Source: Prostheceraeus crozeri (lineage: Eukaryota > Platyhelminthes > Polycladida > Euryleptidae). Taken from it: 64,000 bases of DNA. Where the stretch lies: NCBI GenBank assembly GCA_907163375.1, contig CAJQUW010004464.1, positions 62,001 to 126,000 on the forward strand, in the 5' to 3' direction. The translations under genes and the position numbers were made by a program. Under the pieces are notes generated by a model, which was not told the DNA's origin, did not search any database, and saw only the letters and a program-made list of their open reading frames with translations. This document shows, piece by piece, positions 1-11,290 of the stretch (the first letter of the stretch is position 1; every line of letters starts with the position of its first letter).

Positions 1-394
1 AAATTCACTCAACTCAATCCTGCACAAAAAAGTCAAAATTTCAAAAAGTTTAAATTGCCGCTGTACGCTATTTGAGCGGAAGACATTCGAATCTCATTGG
101 TCGATAGCAGGATGCATCATCTCAAGTTTCTCAGGCAACTACGAGCGAACTCTGTCGCTTTGTTGATGGCTGAAAATACCTGGTGTCGCCATTACTGACG
201 TGTCGTCATTTCCCCATTCTCCCCATTCTCCCCTTGATTTAAAACCAGCGATTTCATTTAAAATACATGATTTTGTCCACAATCGATTTATTATTCTACA
301 ACAAAGTTCAAAGTTACGAATTAACATCGTCCAACATTCTTATGACACTGATGATTCGTTACACTCATCATAACTTCTTGAGTCTAGTTTTCTT

Positions 395-721
395 TCAATT
401 TTCCCTAAAAATGGCTGAGAATGTCTGTACCACATTGCTTTGACCACCTCCTGTCATACATCGCGATCGTCTCCAGACTGCATATTCCTTTTTAGCCTTA
501 GCTTTTAAATCCCGCCACAAAATAATAAGCTGTTTTGCATTTCTTGACGAATAGCCCTGAGCATTATACAACTGCGTCAATCTTTCCCATAGGTTATTCT
601 TTGCAGCTATTGAAAAGGAGTCATACTTTTTACTCTGCAGGAGTTCGACCTCGCCACTTCCTTTTATTATTGCTACAAAATTGAGATTTTCAGCATCCGT
701 AAAATTCTTCGTCCGCTGCAT
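395..721 (-). pseudogene. Myb/SANT-like DNA-binding domain fragment (MSANTD / Harbinger second-ORF type)
   Basis: The 108-residue reading frame begins RTKNFTDAENLNFV and continues through NLWERLTQLYNAQGY and AKQLIILWRDLKAKAKKE to a TGGG end. This is the layout of the Myb/SANT-like domain (Myb_DNA-bind_5 type) found in MSANTD proteins and in the accessory DNA-binding protein of PIF/Harbinger transposons. The domain covers nearly the whole ORF, about residues 3-95. No partner DDE gene or terminal repeats were recognised nearby, so it may be a stranded transposon ORF, one exon of a host MSANTD-like gene, or a small intact protein. The family call rests on the tryptophan and lysine pattern of the three helices; functional status is unknown. 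Confidence 0.6.
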
Positions 722-1269
722 GTTATGCTGTCATTAAACGCATGAACAATGATTCTCGTCGTTCGAATAAGTGCAATATACACGTGTTCTATTGACCTTG
801 TGATGTTGCCTACTTTATTTGGGTCAAAGCCATGGATATCTATACTCGCGGAATTGTCAGCCGATGATTTGTTACTACACGGTTGAACAACAAAACAGTA
901 ACAACTAACCAACTTGTCGGTGACTAACTTTAATTAGTGACTGATAATTCTCGATTGAACAACCCACCAAAAGTAGTTTAGCGAGGATGCTTCAAACATG
1001 CATTTGGCATACAATATTGTGCCTGCGTGTATAACCATTGTTAGACCATTTCGATTCAATCTGCTCATTTCTGTGCACATTAAACAGAGAGATAGATAAA
1101 CATGGAAGGAATGACACAAGGAAAGACATCATTGTACCCAATATGAGTTTCTCCAATCGTAACGCGTTATCACAACTGATAACATTTCATTCGTGCGCAG
1201 AGACTATTTCTAACATTATTTTGACAGAAACATGTTTCGCAAATCGTCATATCTAAACTTCACCGAAGG
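722..1269. other. Intergenic stretch upstream of the GPCR
   Basis: There are no convincing coding signals. Short ORFs on both strands lack domain-like composition. The stretch presumably holds the 5' UTR or promoter of the GPCR, but no clear TATA box or initiator could be picked out. Confidence 0.4.
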
Positions 1270-2328
1270 ATGAATAGTAGTAGTATTATTTGTAAACCTG
1301 AAAACTACTCAAATATTTGGAATAACGGAACACTTAAAATTCGCTTTGCAATCAACTTTCCAAGATGGAATCAAAGTCCCTATATCAAAATAAGATTAAC
1401 AGCAGCTGTTATTGCAATGGCAATAATGGTGCTCGGCACTTTAGCAAATATCTGCACGGTTATCGTTCTAAAGAGATTTAAAGGATTGCGGAAGAGTACA
1501 AGGTTCTATTTCTTTGTCGCTGCAATTTGTGACCTGTTTGGAATGCCAATGGGAATGTTTGCTACTTGGTACCAATTGCAATATGCGAAGTCATTTGCAA
1601 GCAATAACGTTTACACGTGCAACACATATTTTCTAATTGCAGAAGGATTTCAAGATTTTAGTTGGTATTCAGTTGTTGCGGTGGTTTTTGAAAGATTTGC
1701 CCTTGTTATCATGCCTCACAAAATGCGATTTGCTAATCAGAAGGCAATTATCATTGTTTCCTATATCGTCATAACTGCTTTGGATGTCCCTCGGAGGCTT
1801 TATTTCACGTTATACCGATTTGATGGATGCGTCTGCAACTTAATCACCGATGATGCTTATATCTCGGTAGTCTTCAATTTATATATAAATTTTACAGCGT
1901 TGACATATCTACTTTTTGCAATTCAATTGATTTTGTCAACTATTACTTTAATTTATACTTTGACAAAACATAATGGCAAAAAAAAGGGAACAAGCAATCA
2001 TGACCAGCAGACAAAAGAGGCGGTGGATTCGGTGAAAATGATGTTTTTCGTTGGCATATTTCAATGTCTATTTATTTGCCCTCCACTCATTTTGCATTCT
2101 TTGGAATCTACCATAATGGCGACTGGTTATCATCAAGGCACATTTCTACTTATGATGCATGTTTGCTTTATCTCATTAAATTCTATTTTCGCAATGAATT
2201 TCCTATTATACTATGGAAGCTGCAAAGGATTTCGCGACTCTTTCCATCAATTTGTCTATTCTCTAAAGCGAAACAAGATACAGGTGAAGGATGTAACGAG
2301 TACAACAGGTAATAGTACTATTTCGTAA
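1270..2328 (+). CDS. Class A (rhodopsin-like) G-protein-coupled receptor, orphan, probably peptide-receptor type
   Basis: This is a single-exon, 352-residue plasma-membrane receptor with seven hydrophobic segments. N-glycosylation sequons lie in the N-tail (N12-Y-S, N19-G-T). TM1 carries GTLAN with N60 as the conserved N1.50. TM2 has AAICDL with D88 (D2.50). C117 precedes TM3 and can pair with a cysteine of loop 2 (C187 or C189). TM3 ends in E141-R142-F143 in place of DRY. TM6 contains FQCLFICPP. TM7 ends N310-F-L-L-Y314, a proline-less NPxxY variant, followed by a helix-8-like segment (GFRDSF). The spacing resembles invertebrate FMRFamide/TRH-type neuropeptide receptors, but the ligand cannot be assigned. 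The start was chosen because the first Met precedes a plausible extracellular tail; the frame is intact. AATAAA signals follow at 2334 and 2418. Confidence 0.85.
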   Translation: MNSSSIICKPENYSNIWNNGTLKIRFAINFPRWNQSPYIKIRLTAAVIAMAIMVLGTLANICTVIVLKRFKGLRKSTRFYFFVAAICDLFGMPMGMFATWYQLQYAKSFASNNVYTCNTYFLIAEGFQDFSWYSVVAVVFERFALVIMPHKMRFANQKAIIIVSYIVITALDVPRRLYFTLYRFDGCVCNLITDDAYISVVFNLYINFTALTYLLFAIQLILSTITLIYTLTKHNGKKKGTSNHDQQTKEAVDSVKMMFFVGIFQCLFICPPLILHSLESTIMATGYHQGTFLLMMHVCFISLNSIFAMNFLLYYGSCKGFRDSFHQFVYSLKRNKIQVKDVTSTTGNSTIS

Positions 2329-2333
2329 TCGAA

Positions 2334-2339
2334 AATAAA
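2334..2339 (+). promoter_or_regulatory. Polyadenylation signal AATAAA of the GPCR gene
   Basis: AATAAA lies 5 bases after the receptor stop codon. A second AATAAA at 2418-2423 is the better spaced candidate for a usable 3' UTR. Confidence 0.4.
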
Positions 2340-2833
2340 TTCATTGACGAATTATTCATCTAAATACATTCCAAACAACATTTCACTGAATGCCTTCATA
2401 TTCTGACTTCCTATCGCAATAAAACATTGTTGTCATTTCATGTTAAGACTCTTTAATTCAGATATCACTAAAAGCCAAATGGAATCCATAATCTTTTTTT
2501 GAGCAAAAGTTCAATGAGATCTTTCTTTTTTGCAGGCCTGTCTGTAAACTTGTTTCCTTGCACATGTTATTTTTGTGACTTGCATAGTGCACGAAACATA
2601 ATTTTCAGTGTACTCCATCACAAGGAGCTCCTTGCGGAAGTTGATACATAATATCTTGACAATAATATTTAGTGATGATCCATGCTTGTTTGTGCGTTCT
2701 ATGTAAATCATCAAATAGTTTGAAAAACCGTTGATGGATGCTATTCAATCATTATTTGCATTTATGTAATATCATATAAATACAATTATAAATTAATTTA
2801 CAATATGTTAATTACAGTCAGTGTAGGTTTATC
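2340..2833. other. AT-rich non-coding stretch downstream of the GPCR
   Basis: It probably contains the GPCR 3' UTR. No other gene or repeat was recognised. Confidence 0.4.
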
Positions 2834-3350
2834 TAATAATAATAATAATAATCGTATATTTTCATAGAATGCCACAATAATGAAAATCGGGCGGCCACAG
2901 AATTACAAAGTGAAAAGCCGATACGAGAAGACATCATCATAAACAAAAGAAACAAGCAAAAAAATATCAAATTAAAAACCGCTATTCGCCAGTTGAATCA
3001 TGTTGACAGCAAATGATTTCTCTCTTTGAGTGCTCATTATGATGGGAAGGCGGAAAGTTCTCGAAAACTGATTTTGTATAGGTGTCAAGTAATGAAGCGG
3101 ATGATGCTCATCTTTGATTAACGTTCTGAAAAGACGCATACCTAGCATTAAACGACGATAATCTAATGGAATGAAATTGGAACAGTTACAGTCAGAATCA
3201 CTGCATATGATTTTGTGAGCTCTTCTTTAAATTCTTTCAATAGAACCGTGTTGTTGAGCTTGCAACTTTACAAAAAGAGGCGCAGCATATTCTAAGACAC
3301 TTCGAAGACAGGTATTAATGATAAAAGCATAATTATATATGAATTTCAAT
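2834..3350 (-). pseudogene. LINE (CR1/L2-like) ORF2 C-terminus and 3' end, decayed
   Basis: The reverse strand reads NTCLRSVLEYAAPLF, then an IERI..RRAHKIIC segment, PLDYRRLMLGMRLFRTL, and PLHYLTP. This order is typical of the region after the reverse-transcriptase core in CR1/L2/Jockey-type LINEs. One in-frame stop lies after IERI. On the minus strand the remnant runs into an (ATT)n tract at 2834-2852, the kind of short tandem tail that ends CR1-like elements. It is 5'-truncated near 3350 and certainly non-functional. The clade is inferred; a LINE origin is well supported by the motif order. Confidence 0.6.
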
Positions 3351-3354
3351 CAAT

Positions 3355-3899
3355 TACATTAAATTTATTCTGCAAGCTATAATTCTGTTATAGTGAATAA
3401 TGGGTAATTAGTGAGCAATTTGTTGATTGCGAAAAATTAGATAATTGAGCAGTGATCATTACGTATGTTATCAAATCATTATTATTAAATATAGTATAAG
3501 TTATCTAACTCCACACTGATACAGCCATTAGTCAATGGCAGCCGCTAACATGCAATTATTTTATATCCTCTGTGCCAACAGCACTCAACAACATAGAATG
3601 AGAAAATGCTCATAATTAATAAGAATTAAGAAAATATAGATATTACATATTGCAGGCAAGTAAGCTCCTTAAAGAATGTGAACGACAAATCTTTCATGAA
3701 TTAAAAACTCAAACAATCCTCAAGGAAAACCCTTCAAGACATTTTCTTCTTGCAGGACCAATATTTTTCTTGAAGGAACTTTGAAATAAATCCTGAATAA
3801 AAAATCATCAGTCGGGATCGCACTTACATAAAGAATGACCACCTCCCTTAAGTCATGGCTCCTGGCAATGGTCCTGATCGAAGCCTAAATTGGATCCGG
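3355..3899. other. Non-coding stretch, nothing recognised
   Basis: AT-rich sequence with no long ORF, terminal repeat or RNA-like structure that could be supported. Confidence 0.35.
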
Positions 3900-4165
3900 C
3901 CGTTCTTTGGTTTAAAACAAAGCATCTACTGTGCAGGTTTTATCAGCCAAAAAGTTTAGTAGCGGCAATGTCATCATCACAATAGATTGACAAAGGTCTG
4001 TCGCAGTACATTGAATGTCGAAAGAGAATGACAACTATTAAGTCAATGAAGGACACCAACACCCTAGATTCCTCGACCACACTCGCCCGACCCAGGAATC
4101 GAACCGAAGTCCGCGCGCGGTTTGGACGAGCTCGCACCCTCCTCACTAGGCAACGCTGACTGTAC
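3900..4165 (-). mobile_element. tRNA-derived SINE-like sequence
   Basis: On the minus strand a perfect RNA polymerase III B box, GGTTCGATTCC, is the complement of 4095-4105. An A-box-like TAGTGAGGAGGG lies upstream (complement of 4137-4148), about the right distance for a tRNA promoter. The segment after the B box (GGGTCGGGCGAG, then GGAATCTAGGG) does not fold into a tRNA acceptor stem and continues into a body of over 150 bases, as in tRNA-headed SINEs. Short ORFs crossing it are not protein-like. The element's 3' end is not defined and no flanking duplication was found. Confidence 0.5.
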
Positions 4166-4360
4166 AAGAGGCATGTGAGCTCGGTAGAAGGTAAGACCTC
4201 GTCTACACCGCCGCGTGCAGTTCGGAAGAGCTTTCATGTGTTTTGGACTAGAGCAAAGTTTCGATATTGGGACGTCTAAGCTTAGCCGCAGCTTCTGCTT
4301 GGCTCGGTCGGCTGACGTACTCGAGTGATGCTCGAGTGATGTGCATCTACTAATGTACAT

Positions 4361-6131
4361 TTCCTAATACTTTACATAGAAAAATTAGCATGAGTCAGAA
4401 ATGGTTCAGCAGAAACTTAATATATGTATTTCCAAGAGTCACAAAACGGAATTTCTCGGTATAGTAAGTTAGAACATTAGCAATTTGCATGGTAAGAGGA
4501 AATAAGTGATAATTAACTATCACAGACCTCAGCTTTTTCGCACCCTCTGAGACCTGAGGGGGTCCACTGGAACCCTTCTATAAATTCTCAGTTTACCAGT
4601 TCAAATCAATATCAAATCACTAGTAAACCTGATTTTGAGTAAAACAATGATGCCAGCGTGTAGCGAGTCGATCTAGTTAATCCTTTGAGTGTGCAGAAAA
4701 TGTGGTGTTTTTGTAATTCAATCACATTGAGCGCAGTATCAGTTGTACTAAAAGGCAGTTTTACGATGTTTCCTGTCACCATGTAACTTCAGATAGCTGA
4801 TTATAGTGAAATTGATTCATTCCATTCAGCTAGCCCTTACATTTGGCCAGTTTTTCAAATTTATCTAAACCAATCGGAAATAGGCCTGACTTGAGGAACA
4901 ATCACTGCATTTTAGGACCCTCAAAACAGCTGTGGAGATCTCAAACTCATAAATTACTGCTGTGAAAGATTTGTCAACAGTCTGTTTTTAGTTTTGAACA
5001 ATGAATATAATGATAGTTTTCATTTTGAATATTGATCTATGCTGATTTGTTCATGCAGTTCAACCAGTCATGCACGATCATGTGCAAAAACAGAATATTC
5101 ACATTTTTCGATCTTCCTACACAACGCACATGCACGAGCATGATGTGAACATTGAAGACGTGAATTTCACTCAACATGCACCATTGTGGACATGTCCAAA
5201 ATCATTTTTCATCTGATAGTAAAAATTTTTTATGAGAATTTCTACACCCTCTGAGATCTGAGGAGGGGTCCAGTGGACCCCCTTGGGCTGTCTGCCATAC
5301 TTCTGCTGATTCAATTGAAATGAAATAGCACTTACAGATTCATTGTCAAAAATGTTGATTTTACATGGGCATGAGCGGTTGATATATCCTCAGCACAAAA
5401 AATAAAATAGAAAAATATGACTCCGGGCTCCACTGGATCCCCCCTCTGGTCTCTGAGGGCTAGATATGAACATCACGTTGGTATGATCTGCTTCTTCCAG
5501 TGGCAATCCGTTGAGAGCATTAAAGGGGCATTAAGACTTAAATGCAGCGTGTGAATTAAAAGAGGAGAAGGCAGCCAATCCTTTCATCAGATATTTTTAC
5601 AACATGTAAGCAGTCTTGATACGTTTTGAATTGTGCAGACAATCTATCAAATAGTCACAGAATTAAATGAAGCCCTTCGGCTGAGATAGAAGAGCAATAA
5701 AATTCAAATTCATGATTATACAGTAGAATTCTGTGAATCCTTAGTTATATAACTGAAAAGAAGGTTTCGCTAAAATATATTCATCGTGAAAAAGAGCTAT
5801 TTCCTTTTCATTTTTCCCTTCACTAAGGTTCAAGACTAAATATGGAGGAGTTCAGTCATCACATTCTCAGTAATTTGACTTTTCAGTGAATTTTTTTCTG
5901 GTCGGTTCGGGTTCGGGTATACGTGGAAGATGGTCGGTTTCGGACTCGGGTTTCAATTCATGGCCATTGTACATCTCTACTTTTAGTACTTTAATACTTT
6001 TGTTGAATGGTCCCCATTGGTTGAATAGAGCCCATTGATGCATTAATGCAACACTTGAACATTTGGGCTCTATGAAAGTAATGACGTAGTCAACAGGATT
6101 TCTCTATAGATGTATCCCAAGATAACCTTCC
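4361..6131. other. Non-coding AT-rich region with a thrice-repeated CTCTGAGA...GGGTCC motif
   Basis: No coding evidence. A motif of about 35 bp, CCCTCTGAGA followed by CTGAGG and GGGTCCACTGG, occurs at 4543-4575 and 5247-5281, and inverted at 5425-5460. These may be ends of short non-autonomous elements; no clear boundaries were seen. Confidence 0.4.
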
Positions 6132-6135
6132 TTAA

Positions 6136-8441
6136 CCCTTTAGGGTTTAGTGGTACATTTTTATACCACCAACAATGTATTCTTTTGTGATCGTGTTTCG
6201 GCTCTTGTTTTCCGCTGTCATTTACCATATCTAACAACTTGGTAGAAAATGCATTGAAAAAAAGCTGTGACGAGTTTGTTTTACAAAATCAATTATTTTC
6301 TAGTGGATACAGACGATGAAATTGGACATTTTTTTCATTATCGACTTTTTGGGAATTGCATCGGGTAAGTGTTCATGTCATCTGTCTCTTTCATGTTCTA
6401 GTAACTTTTCTACCACAATGTTGGTAAGATGATAACCTGAAAAAACATAATTGGTCAAGACATGAGCTGATAATTTGTTTGTTTGTGCAAAATTGAAATA
6501 GAACACGTAGGTGGTGCAAATATATACCACTAAGCCTTAGAGGAAAATTATGCAAAATAATGAAATATTCACGAATGCTAGTAGCCTACATGTTCTGAAA
6601 AATGTATTTCTAGGTACTTGACATACATCCAAAAAGCCTAGATACACTTTTGCGTCTATGACGCTCCACCAATGTAGTTTTTGGCAAAATTTTCTCTTCA
6701 GGGACTCGACCACACACTATCAGCATCGTTATTCCGAAGTTGTTCCACTAGGCTATGTCCGTTTCTGTGGTGCTTATGCCTCAATTATAGTTTATACCGT
6801 AGCCGTAGATGTTTGCTTTCTGTGACTTAAGTAATACATTGAATCTTCTAAATAATGTACAGAATCAGAAAATGATTACAAGTAGCTGCTGCTTCAAATT
6901 TGACTTCTTATTTCAGGTGAGCCTGCCCATGTTGATGAAGAGGATATGTCTTTCTTTGAAGCGGACTATGACGCCGGATTGGACGAAACCGTCATATCGA
7001 CTTCACAAGCACCTGAATCTGATGAACGACCTACTACTTCAACTATGACAGGACCCAGAGAAACCCTCTTCTGTAACTCATGAAATACTAAAGCTAGTCT
7101 TCAACACAATCCATCGTTCTCAAAAACAATTGAATATGATATTATTCGGTCTGACATCCTTGAGCTGAACTGCCCATATGAAGTATTTCTCAAAGTTTCT
7201 GGTTTGAATCAACTTATTGGTGACATACTAATTCCCCAGTCACACGAATACGCGAAACAAAATGGGAATGTTTTTTCTGTTGAAGAAGAAGAAATGAAGG
7301 CCTTCGTGGGTATTTGTGTTCTAATGGGCCTGCATGTTCTTCCTGAAATGAGGGATTATTGGTCCACTGACAAAGCAGTTGGTGTTCCATTTGTGAATAA
7401 TATAATGACCCTGGCAAGATTCGAAGCAATTAGAAAGAATCTGCACTTCTCTAACAATTGGGACGCCACCCCTAATGACCGTGCCTACAAGATTCAGGCG
7501 GTTTTAGATCATTTCAACATGCACATCTCTGTGTACATCATGTGTACATCTCTGATCAAAGGAAAAAATGCTATGAAATCGACCACCGAAGCCGGTACAA
7601 ATACTACCTCAGACTATTCTTCGATCAAATTGACACCGCCATTTCAAATGCCTACATAGTGTACAAGCAGATGAAAGACGCTTCCTGTAGCAATTCCTGT
7701 AGCTTCCCTTCCATGTCATCAAAGGACTTTCGCTTGAAGATTGTTCATGGTCTTGTAGGACAATTCTCATCAAGATCCAAACCGAGGTTCGAATCGGCAA
7801 AGTCGAAGAAAAGAAAGTTGCTCCAACCATCATCCAATGGTATCCCTCACCTTCCAATTGTCAAAAGCAATAGAGCACGATGTACGTTCTGTTCTTCAAA
7901 CGAAAACGACTGCCGAAGTAATGTATTCTGCAGGATCTGTGACGTTGCTCTATGTCTGAATAGTCAGAGGAACTGCTACTCATGTTATCATGAATAGTTT
8001 CATTCCCCTATTGCTTGATAGGCCTAAATTTGGACACAACACACGAATGATAATGTATATTGCTAATCATTATCAATCATCGATTGATCATTTTTTTTAG
8101 TTGTATGTGAAAAACAGGCATTTCTCCAACAAGTGTAGTGCTCTGAATTACGCAATAACATGAGGGGTTTGGTATATTGCACAATATCAAAATACAATTT
8201 TAACCATGCCTACGTAGGTACTTGCATTAAAGAGCGCAACAACAATTGCAAAAAAACTATCTGCCGAGAGCGAAAATTTCACTAGGGTATAGTGGTACAA
8301 AAATGTACCACCCCCAAAAATAATATTCCCGATATATATTTTTCAAAATACTTGAGATATGTCTTAATGGGACCCTATAACAACTATCCATGAGAAGAAA
8401 ATAAGATTCCTCAGTAAAATGGAGATCTGTGCCCTAAAGGG
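6136..8441 (+). mobile_element. piggyBac-type transposon with TTAA target duplication, internally deleted
   Basis: TTAA at 6132-6135 is followed by the inverted end CCCTTTAGGG (6136-6145). The other end is CCCTAAAGGG (8432-8441) followed by TTAA (8442-8445). TTAA duplication with CCC-starting ends is diagnostic of piggyBac. Subterminal palindromes of the GTGGTACA...TGTACCAC kind lie near 6149-6171 and 8291-8312, with a related box near 6514-6536. The 2306-bp element encloses a broken transposase (6917-7997). Its boundaries are intact, so it could have been mobilised in trans. Confidence 0.85.
6917..7997 (+). pseudogene. piggyBac transposase, degraded (DDE_Tnp_1_7)
   Basis: A probable exon starts after a TTTCAG acceptor at 6916, with an acidic N-terminal segment (EPAHVDEEDMSFFEADYD). 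A single in-frame TGA at 7081 interrupts it. The same frame then continues as the piggyBac N-terminal DDE_Tnp_1_7 region (ELNCPYEVF, VFSVEEEEMKAFVGICVLMG, LHFSNNWD). It is lost near 7530. A second frame (7563-7997) supplies the C-terminal part: RSRYKYYLRLFFDQIDTAI, SSKDFRLKIVHGLVGQ, and a cysteine-rich finger (C..C, C..C, C...C). The central segment carrying the first catalytic aspartates is absent, so this is an internal deletion near the repeated TGTACATC at about 7531-7550. The protein cannot be an active transposase. Confidence 0.8.
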
Positions 8442-8904
8442 TTAAGGAGGCATCGAAAAACTTGTTTGAAATTTTCTCTATTGAACGCCCGCAAATCAAT
8501 TCGATTTATCAATTTTGTGAAATGGCGACCTCGCGGAAGAATAGGTAAGTATCTTCCTTCTCATTTGTTACAGAGATATACATGTAGCAATCATCCAGAT
8601 ACTTCTGAGTATTCTAATGATGCTCTATAGATACTACCTAAATGCAAATAAGCAAATATGTGGACAAATCAGAGGTTCCACGGTGAAAAATGCTGCTGAG
8701 ACATTACAACAAACCTGTAAATTATCAAAATCTTCAATGGAGACATTATTCATTTTATTGTAAATAACTCATTTTTAGTCTCTCTAAACAGCTCAAAATG
8801 TATACGTTAGTAAAATAAGGATGTGTTTTAGCATAAAATTCCAAGAAAATTAATTGAAGACATGAGCGAAATATCACACTCCGTACGGGTTCTAACTCGC
8901 GACC

Positions 8905-9460
8905 TCGTGCTCGTGCTGATCATTACCCAATGGCATGATAATCGAGTTGTTCTTATTGCTTCAAACTTCACAGCAATTAGATCTAAAACTTCATGTCGTC
9001 GCTTTTGCTGAAAATGCAAAAGAGAAATCCGAGTACAACAACCGACGTTATCCAGACATACATGTGCAACAAGTCGATGGGCGGAGTCGATGCTCTTGAC
9101 CAAAGAATCAATGCATGCAGGTCACACACCTTCGCATTCGAAAATTGTGCTGATCAATCTTTACCTGGATCCTTGATCATTGCTGCAGCAACTCATGGTA
9201 CATTATGAAACAAAATAAAAATGATGTGGTTCAGTTACCAAGTTTTCGCCGGTCTTTAGTCCTTTCATTATTGTCCGATGATGTACGCATCTCAAGAATT
9301 CCAATCAGACAAAACGTGGGTCATGGTATCAAAAAGGACGAAATTTTACGTCGACTGCAGGTGCAAAATATGCCATTCGCAGACATTGTACCACTGTTCA
9401 TCATGCGACATTGCTTTGCACCCAAACGAGTGCTTCGAAAACTTTCATCTGCAATTATTT
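8905..9460 (+). pseudogene. Second piggyBac transposase remnant (C-terminal part)
   Basis: The region reads WHDNRVVLIASNF, then in another frame YMCNKSMGGVDALDQRIN, the hallmark N-K-x-MGGVD-x-xDQ block following the piggyBac catalytic core. After another frame change it gives a C-terminal cysteine-rich zinc finger (CRCKICHSQ, HCSSCDIALHPNECF). At least two frameshifts separate the parts. It is not the missing piece of the element at 6136-8441, because both carry their own cysteine-rich tail. No terminal repeats were found for it. Confidence 0.7.
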
Positions 9461-9685
9461 AGCTGTTTAGTTACTTTGCTTATGTACATATGGACTCACA
9501 TAGGATTGATAATCAATGTTTCTATTATTCAATGTAACGCTAGACATTCGCAATTACATTTATATACGTTTCATTGCTTATGAATAAATCTTTATTTGAA
9601 TGATTGTGAGCGAAATGATATGTTCTTAATTTTGCCTGCTGGTGCGAAAATGCAACAGTGGGTTGTAATATGAAACAGGATTTAA

Positions 9686-10512
9686 CCCTATCATAACCGG
9701 GGGGGGGCACCCCTTATCAACTTCTTTTTACATCTCCTAAAATAAGTCAGATAAAAGTTCAATTTTTGTAACTTTTGGTTTGTATGCATGTTGAACTTTC
9801 GGTAAAAAATTGGGCAAAATTGACGCAGTGTAAAGTCAGATTTTAATGTCATTTTTAAAAGTACTTTTCTAGAAAATTGATGGTTTTCATTTTGAGTAGC
9901 AGTGATTATTATTGATGCAATTCAAGATTGTTAGCACACACATTCATCTTATCTCATAGAATGAGTGCATGTAAATGTAAAATGTGAAAATATAAAGTTT
10001 TGATGTGAATTTTTAGATATGAAACCCACAGAATAATGCAAAACAAGTATCACCATTCGTAAGATTGCATTCGGAATGCACGATAGCCATCTCTTTTCAA
10101 AAAATAATTCATTAGAATGAGACATTTGTAAAGATAGAAAATGCAAAAATACATGAAAAGACATTATTTACGTTCAAATTTCAAATTGATAATTATAGTA
10201 CTAAAATTAACGCAAGATTTTGCTTATAGCACTATATAGATATACTTGAGTAAAAGTTTGCATAAATACTTTAGTTGTAATGAACAGTTTTTGAAGAGTC
10301 AAAAAATATACATAGATTCATGAAAAATGACATTTTAAATTTGAATTTTTTGTCTGAAGATCTTCGAATCATGCAACATAGGCACGACCATTCGAAAAGG
10401 GAGACTCGAAATATATGGCAACTCGATTTTCAATAAGTTTTATCCATCGGAGCATGGAAATTTTGAGGGGGCCCGGTCCTACGACGCTAAAAATCACCCG
10501 GTCCTGATAGGG
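9686..10512. mobile_element. Non-autonomous piggyBac-like MITE, TTAA-flanked
   Basis: TTAA (9682-9685) precedes CCCTATCATAACCGGG. The opposite end, read inwards, is CCCTATCAGGACCGGG, followed by TTAA (10513-10516). The inverted ends match at 14 of 16 positions and the target is the piggyBac TTAA. The 827-bp interior is AT-rich and non-coding. The ends differ from those of the 6136-8441 element, so it belongs to a different family. Confidence 0.8.
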
Positions 10513-10849
10513 TTAATGTGTACATTTCGTTAAATATTCGCAGCGCGGTAGATTGCCTTCTCAAACTAACACGAGTGAAAGAAGCGCGATTGCATTCTGG
10601 GCCACAGATTATTCTATGTATTCTGCTTCTCACCCCCTCGAATTTCTCGGAGTTTTTCTTATGTTTCCCACCTGAAGTGTTCTATCAAATCCAAGAGTTC
10701 CAAGCAGTGTAGCGCAATAAAGAAGTGCAAGTTCTGGAATAGAGAGGAAGCTCTTCATCTGCTTTGTCACGTAGATTCCTTCAGTCGCATTCTTGCAAGG
10801 ATTATTGATATGATAGTCCTACGTCAATTTAGCGGTATGTAATGCTCCC

Positions 10850-11290
10850 AATATTTTCGAGTTCACCACCAATATGACATTTGAAGGACTAGGAGTCAAT
10901 AATGACGTTGAGACATGACTGTTTTGGTTTTTGAGCGATTTAAACGCTGCACTACCCTCCGGCATGATCAATTTCGCCTAATATCAATTGATCCAAGTTA
11001 CTATTAAAATGGGTTTCGCAATTATGACATCATCGAGGGAAGGGGTGACAAAATGCTGCCTTGAGGAACGCTGAATATTGCTGACGCTAAGCAGCTACAT
11101 TTGTAATTCACTTGAATTCGTCGTGTTCTTTCATGGAGGTATTCACAGCAACAAGCGATGAAGTCATATCAAAGATTGGCTCGATTCAAAGAAATGCGGA
11201 GATGAATGTCACGTTAATTGTCAAAAGCTTTAGCCATATCGAAAGCTATGATAATAATAGTCACAAATGATACAACGGTCACCTATGATA
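10850..11290 (-). pseudogene. LINE reverse-transcriptase remnant
   Basis: The minus strand reads AFDMAKAFDN (RT motif A, about 11218-11252), then YLHERTRRIQVNYK, then FSVPQGSILSP (RT motif B, about 11043-11070). Further weak similarity continues toward about 10860. The order and spacing fit a CR1/Jockey-like LINE reverse transcriptase. Several stops and frame changes show long decay. No 5' or 3' end was identified. Confidence 0.6.

Noticed and set aside
3943-4360. Two Arg/Ser-rich ORFs on the minus strand
   Set aside because: They cross a tRNA-derived SINE-like segment and show no domain; GC-rich SINE heads often stay open by chance.
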